NCBI GenBank assembly: GCA_903912795.1
Contig: CAIWIS010000481.1
Coordinates: forward strand, 1 to 11,191
Length of the DNA: 11,191 nt
Source of the DNA: an uncultured Bacteroidales bacterium
Lineage (GTDB): Bacteria; Bacteroidota; Bacteroidia; Bacteroidales; Paludibacteraceae
Direction: 5' to 3'
Part shown: piece by piece, positions 7,044 to 11,191 of the stretch
How the letters are laid out: the number at the start of each line of letters is the position of its first letter
Numbering within the stretch: the first letter of the stretch is position 1
Position numbers and translations under genes: made by a program
The notes under the pieces: generated by a model
The model's input: only the letters and a program-made list of their open reading frames with translations
The model's database searches: none
Told to the model about the DNA's origin: nothing

Positions 7044-7564
7044 GTAGCTATGCAAAAATGAAGAATGGGAATCAACGAACTAAAATCTTCGCAAACGAAT
7101 ATATTCAAATAAATACCTTGGATAAATATATAATTCGATTACAAATTTTTAAAGCTAACTGTGTTTCATTACAGCCTAAAAACTCGACATTTACGTTACT
7201 TACATATATATTAAATTTAATTAACTATGTTAAAATTAAAAGAGTCTTCGAAATCGAATATATAAACCTCAAATTCAACATCTTATTGATAATTCAAGAA
7301 ATATAAATATATGCAACAATAATTTGGAAAAACGATACAAATAATTCAAATAATGTCTATATTAGAGCATGAATATCTGATTATAAACAGAATAAGATAT
7401 AAAAATTAGTGCTACAAAAAGCCACGAAAAACCTAATAATAAGTATTACATTAAAATCGAAGATAATGTATTTTAGTTTTAAGTGTTTGTAGTAATTATA
7501 ATTATATTGGATGTATTTTTTATCAGTAATTTTAATCGAAATTTTTCAAAAAAACGTATTCACC
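7044..7564. other. Long AT-rich intergenic region, no convincing gene
   Basis: About 520 bp of very AT-rich sequence separates the holA terminator from the hybrid kinase. The only sizeable frame (ATG at 7058, 82 codons) gives a low-complexity Ile/Asn/Lys-rich product with no family resemblance, and I treat it as chance. A weak imperfect hairpin (TACATTA 7447-7453 with TAATGTA 7464-7470) is the only structure I noted near the kinase gene. No exact TAnnTTTG element was found just upstream of that gene. The region presumably holds the kinase promoter and may hide a small RNA, but nothing specific is supported. Confidence 0.5.
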
Positions 7565-9949
7565 ATGAAAACTCCTGAAGAAATAAATGCAGGTGCAAAA
7601 AAAGCGGAAGATTTAAAACAAGAAATTGTTTCAGAACGCAAGCTACTTCGGACTATTATTGATAATATTCCTGTTTGTATTTATACCAAGGATACAAACT
7701 TTAGAAAAACACTTGTTAACAAGTATGAGTTAAACCAATTTGGGTGGGATAAGGAAGAAGATGTTTTGGGTAAAACTGATAAAGAACTTTTTGGCGAAGA
7801 GGTAGGAACAAATACTCAGTTGGAAGATGAACAAGTACTTTTGGAAGGAAAAACCATAATTGATGAAGAAAAACACATTGGTAATGGCATTTGGGCCATG
7901 ATATCAAAACTACCTTTGCGTAACGATAACGAGGAAATAGTTGGCCTACTTGGCATAAGTGTAAATGTGACAGAACGGGTAAAACACGAGAAAAAATTGA
8001 TGGAAAGCTACGAAAGGCTGAACGAAATGTCGGCACAATCAAATTCGTTTGCTTGGGAAATTGATTTAACTGGTTTATATACATTTATGAGCCCCATAGT
8101 GGAAAAAGTTTTAGGCTATAAAGCTGAAGAATTAAAAAACAAAAAATATTTCTATGATTTACTTGCACCTTCAACCAAAGAAATTGTAATGAAAGATGCA
8201 TTTGAAATTATTTCGCAAAATAGAACTATCAATAATTATGAACGAAAAGCAGTAAAAGCTAATGGTAGCGAAGTTTGGCTGTCAACTAATTGCAAACCAA
8301 TGTATGACAACGTTGGAAATGTAATAGGCTATCGTGGAAGCGACACTGATATAACCCAACAACGCAACTTACTTGAATCATTAGAGTTTGCAAAGAAAAA
8401 TGCCGAAAAGTCAGCTAAAGCGAAAGAATCGTTCTTGACAAATATGAGTCACGAAATTCGTACTCCTCTCAATGTAATAATTGGTATGATTCGCGAAATT
8501 GGCAAAGAACAATTATCTGAATCTCAAAAAACATATTTAAAACATTCCGAAGCATCAGCATATCATTTACTTTCGATAATCAACAATGTGCTGGATATGT
8601 CCAAAATTGAAGCAGGAGAATTCACGCTCGACATTAAAGACTTTAGCTTATCTGCTGTATTAAGTAATGTAAAAAGTATTCTTACCTCGCGTGCAAGTGG
8701 TAAAAAAATAATGTTTACTGTTGAAAGTAGTGCATTAATAGCCAGAGCATTAAAGGGAGATTCACTCCGACTAAGCCAAGTTTTAATAAACCTGTTGGGT
8801 AATTCAATTAAGTTTACCGACGAAGGATTTGTAAAACTAAATGTAATACTATTAGAATCGGACGATGAAATACAAAAAATACGGTTCGAAATTATTGATT
8901 CAGGAATAGGAATGAGTCATGAATTTCAACAAAATATTTTCAATAAGTTTACACAAGAAAACGATCATTCAACACGTAGCCACGAAGGCACAGGCTTAGG
9001 TATGAGCATTTCGAAAGAAATAATTGAACTTATGGGTGGAAATGTTGAACTTGAAAGTATAAAAGGAAAAGGCACCAAAATAGCATTTGAAATAAATTTT
9101 CCATTTGGAATTGAAGATAACTTGATACGAATTGATAATGTAACACGTAATTTTGATATTTCGGGAACAAAGGTATTAGTTGTTGAAGATAATGAAATGA
9201 ATAGGTTTATTGCCCGACAGAGTTTAAAACAAGCAAAATGCGTTATACACGAAGCCGAAAACGGAGCTATAGCCGTAGAACTTTTACAAAAAGAAAAATT
9301 TGATATAATACTTATGGACATTCAGATGCCAGTAATGGATGGAATGGAAGCCACAAAAATTATACGTAACAATTTAAAAATCAGCACTCCTATAGTTGCC
9401 CTAACTGCAAATGCTTTTAAACATGACATTGACTTATATATGAGTAATGGGATGAATGACTATTTAATTAAACCCTACAAAGAAGAAGAGTTGTATTCGA
9501 AAATCGAAAAATATTGCAGAATTGGTAACAAAATAAACAAAGAATTCAGTTCTAAACAAGACAACAACAACTACACAAACTTACCAACAAATATTGAAAC
9601 TGAAAGTTTGTACAATTTAAAACAATTGAATGTTATAGCAAATGGTGATAAAAAATTTGTTGAAACCATGATAAATATGTTTATAAACATTGCTAAAACA
9701 ACTATTAGTCAATTAAACGAAGCATTTCAAAACAATGATATTGAACAAATTAAAAAACTATCGCATAAAATAAAACCAAGTTTAGACAATTTGGAAATAA
9801 ATATACTATATAATGAAATTAGGGCGCTTGAAAATTTTAATCAAAAAACTGGTTGCCCTGAAAATTTACGCACAATGGTAGAGTTTGTAACCGAAACCTT
9901 AGTTAAAGTTATTGATGATTTATTGCTTTCGAAAACTGAAAAAGCATAA
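7565..9949 (+). CDS. Soluble hybrid sensor histidine kinase: PAS-PAS-HisKA-HATPase-REC-Hpt
   Basis: The 794-residue protein (from the ATG at 7565) is a multi-step phosphorelay kinase without predicted membrane helices, so probably cytoplasmic. Two PAS sensor domains come first (about residues 28-135 and 145-265), each ending in a typical VNVTER or SDTDITQQ exit. The HisKA helix NMSHEIRTPLN carries phospho-acceptor H296. The ATPase has the N-box with N413 (INLLGNSIKFTDEG), DSGIGM, the F-box IFNKFTQEN and GTGLGMSI. The receiver domain has E541/D542, phospho-Asp D585 (LMDIQMPVMDG) and K636 (LIKPY). The C-terminal Hpt domain has H734 in LSHKIKPSLDNL. All key residues are intact. An in-frame ATG at 7511 would add 18 residues (MYFLSVILIEIFQKNVFT); I prefer 7565, but the choice is uncertain because neither start has a clear ribosome site. 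The partner regulator is not in view. The next gene is another sensor 45 bp downstream with no terminator between. Confidence 0.93.
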   Translation: MKTPEEINAGAKKAEDLKQEIVSERKLLRTIIDNIPVCIYTKDTNFRKTLVNKYELNQFGWDKEEDVLGKTDKELFGEEVGTNTQLEDEQVLLEGKTIIDEEKHIGNGIWAMISKLPLRNDNEEIVGLLGISVNVTERVKHEKKLMESYERLNEMSAQSNSFAWEIDLTGLYTFMSPIVEKVLGYKAEELKNKKYFYDLLAPSTKEIVMKDAFEIISQNRTINNYERKAVKANGSEVWLSTNCKPMYDNVGNVIGYRGSDTDITQQRNLLESLEFAKKNAEKSAKAKESFLTNMSHEIRTPLNVIIGMIREIGKEQLSESQKTYLKHSEASAYHLLSIINNVLDMSKIEAGEFTLDIKDFSLSAVLSNVKSILTSRASGKKIMFTVESSALIARALKGDSLRLSQVLINLLGNSIKFTDEGFVKLNVILLESDDEIQKIRFEIIDSGIGMSHEFQQNIFNKFTQENDHSTRSHEGTGLGMSISKEIIELMGGNVELESIKGKGTKIAFEINFPFGIEDNLIRIDNVTRNFDISGTKVLVVEDNEMNRFIARQSLKQAKCVIHEAENGAIAVELLQKEKFDIILMDIQMPVMDGMEATKIIRNNLKISTPIVALTANAFKHDIDLYMSNGMNDYLIKPYKEEELYSKIEKYCRIGNKINKEFSSKQDNNNYTNLPTNIETESLYNLKQLNVIANGDKKFVETMINMFINIAKTTISQLNEAFQNNDIEQIKKLSHKIKPSLDNLEINILYNEIRALENFNQKTGCPENLRTMVEFVTETLVKVIDDLLLSKTEKA

Positions 9950-9994
9950 TTTTAAAAATATATTACATGTAGCTCATTACAAATCTTTAGGAAT

Positions 9995-11191
9995 ATGAAT
10001 AGTTATATATACAGTTATTTATTTATTGGATCGGCGCTCGTAACTTTTTTTCTGGCGTTGATTGCGTTATCGAACAAAAAAAACACAGCTAATACATCAT
10101 TGAGTTTATTATTAACTGCAGTTAGTGTTTGGTCATTGTTTTATGGTTTGGAAATAAGAACAAACAACTATCAAACACTTTATAATTATCTTATTATTCA
10201 ATACATAGGCATAAGCTTAATCCCTGTATTTTGGATATTTTTTGCATCCATATATACAGGAAAGGACAGTTGGATAAATTTAAAAAACATCCTATTGATT
10301 ATAATAATACCTATTTGTACTTTCACAATGGTAGTTAGCAATAATTATCACCACTTGTTTTACAATAGCAGTGAAATAATTGAAACAAACAATCATTATT
10401 ATCATCAATTCCAATCTGGCGTATTTTATTGGGTACACATAATCTATTCATACTCATTAGTTTTAATTGGTATATTAATGATTATTGCTAATTTAGTAAG
10501 TGTGTCAAGAGACAATCGCTCACGTGTTTCATTAATCCTATTTGGGTCAATTATTCCTTATATTTTCAGCTTTTTATATATTTTTGGAATACATCCCGAG
10601 GGCAATATTGACCTTACTCCTATCGGCTTTTTGGTTATGGGTGTATTAATTACGTTAGGTACTTTTAACAAAGGGTTGCTCGACATTAAACCATTGATAT
10701 TAAACTCATTATTCGACAGTATACCCGATGCCATTCTAGTTGTTGATATTAATGGTGAAATTACAAGTAGCAACCCAAAAGCGGTTGAAATGATTCAAAC
10801 TGGTCAATTAGATTTGACGCAAATAAAAAAAATCATTTATTCCGATAAATTTATTACAAACACAACAGATGATGTAAGTTTTATAGAAATTGAATCAATT
10901 GAAAAAACTTTTAGAATTGAAAAAAACAGCATTACCAATAGTAAAAAACGAAAGATTGGGACTATGTTTTTAATTATTGATATAACTCAGGAAAAAAAAT
11001 ACCGCGATGCGTTGAGTCAGAGCGAAGAACAATACCGACAGTTATTCGATAATGCTCAAGAAGGAATTGTAGTTATTCAACAAATGCATTTGGCATTTTT
11101 CAATCCTATGTTGCTTAAAATGACTGGATATAGCAGCGATGAAATGATGAATATGCATTATTCTAAGCTTATACATTCAGATGATATAGAA
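9995..11191 (+). CDS. 7TM-PAS sensor, probably a histidine kinase (partial, runs off the right edge)
   Basis: The frame is open without a stop for 399 codons from the ATG at 9995 to the last base, so the 3' part is missing. Residues 1-225 hold seven hydrophobic segments (about 8-26, 36-53, 66-87, 97-116, 144-168, 177-198, 206-224). The extracytoplasmic signature SNNYHHLFYN near residue 115 is like the N-terminal 7TM domain of histidine kinases (HisKA_7TM type). A first PAS domain follows (about 235-335, starting NSLFDSIPDAILVVDINGEI and ending IIDITQEKKYRDAL). A second PAS begins near 345 (SEEQYRQLFDNAQEGIVVI) and is cut by the window end. A kinase core or other output such as a GGDEF domain would lie beyond; histidine kinase is the likeliest from family architecture. 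It starts 45 bp after the hybrid kinase with no terminator between, so the two may be co-transcribed and act in one pathway. Confidence 0.85.
   Translation, partial: MNSYIYSYLFIGSALVTFFLALIALSNKKNTANTSLSLLLTAVSVWSLFYGLEIRTNNYQTLYNYLIIQYIGISLIPVFWIFFASIYTGKDSWINLKNILLIIIIPICTFTMVVSNNYHHLFYNSSEIIETNNHYYHQFQSGVFYWVHIIYSYSLVLIGILMIIANLVSVSRDNRSRVSLILFGSIIPYIFSFLYIFGIHPEGNIDLTPIGFLVMGVLITLGTFNKGLLDIKPLILNSLFDSIPDAILVVDINGEITSSNPKAVEMIQTGQLDLTQIKKIIYSDKFITNTTDDVSFIEIESIEKTFRIEKNSITNSKKRKIGTMFLIIDITQEKKYRDALSQSEEQYRQLFDNAQEGIVVIQQMHLAFFNPMLLKMTGYSSDEMMNMHYSKLIHSDDIE

Noticed and set aside
7058..7306. 82-codon + strand frame in the AT-rich gap
   Set aside because: The product is low-complexity Ile/Asn/Lys-rich, resembles no family, and starts only 15 bp after a strong terminator, so it is most likely a chance open frame.

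Overview
The window looks like a chromosomal segment of a Bacteroidota bacterium. The reasons are the AT-rich composition, TAnnTTTG-type promoter elements, no clear Shine-Dalgarno sites, a Wzi-family outer-membrane protein of the Bacteroidetes kind, a short AMP nucleosidase lacking the E. coli regulatory domain, and a large hybrid histidine kinase next to a 7TM-PAS kinase. Genus or species cannot be told from the sequence alone.

Region 1 (about 1-4610, all + strand) looks like the end of a surface-polysaccharide (O-antigen/capsule) locus. A promoter-like element and a leader of about 140 nt are followed by a Wzi-family capsule-assembly outer-membrane protein. Next come a polyprenyl-phosphate sugar-1-phosphate transferase of the WecA/MraY superfamily, a fused nucleotidyltransferase-GHMP kinase, and a small WbuC-family cupin. 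These fit together as sugar activation (fusion protein), loading of the first sugar onto the lipid carrier (WecA-like), a possible accessory step (WbuC) and outer-membrane display (Wzi). Between the fusion gene and wbuC lies a compact run of short tandem repeats (11-bp and 10-bp units) containing a perfect palindrome.

Region 2 (about 4600-7045) is housekeeping-like. A stand-alone type I restriction HsdR N-terminal-like PD-(D/E)xK protein on the - strand ends tail-to-tail with wbuC, overlapping it by 8 bp. It is divergent from AMP nucleosidase (amn), which overlaps holA (DNA polymerase III delta subunit) by one base (TAATG). A strong 14-bp hairpin plus T-tract terminator closes this unit.

Region 3 (about 7045-11191) is signalling. 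After about 520 bp of very AT-rich sequence with no convincing gene comes a soluble hybrid sensor kinase (PAS-PAS-HisKA-HATPase-REC-Hpt). It is followed 45 bp later by a seven-transmembrane, PAS-containing sensor protein, probably a histidine kinase, that runs off the right edge. No DNA-binding output regulator is visible.

I do not see a clear-cut undescribed system. The items most worth a second look are the nucleotidyltransferase-GHMP kinase fusion of unknown sugar specificity, the HsdR_N-like nuclease-fold orphan beside holA, and the compound repeat at 4094-4155.
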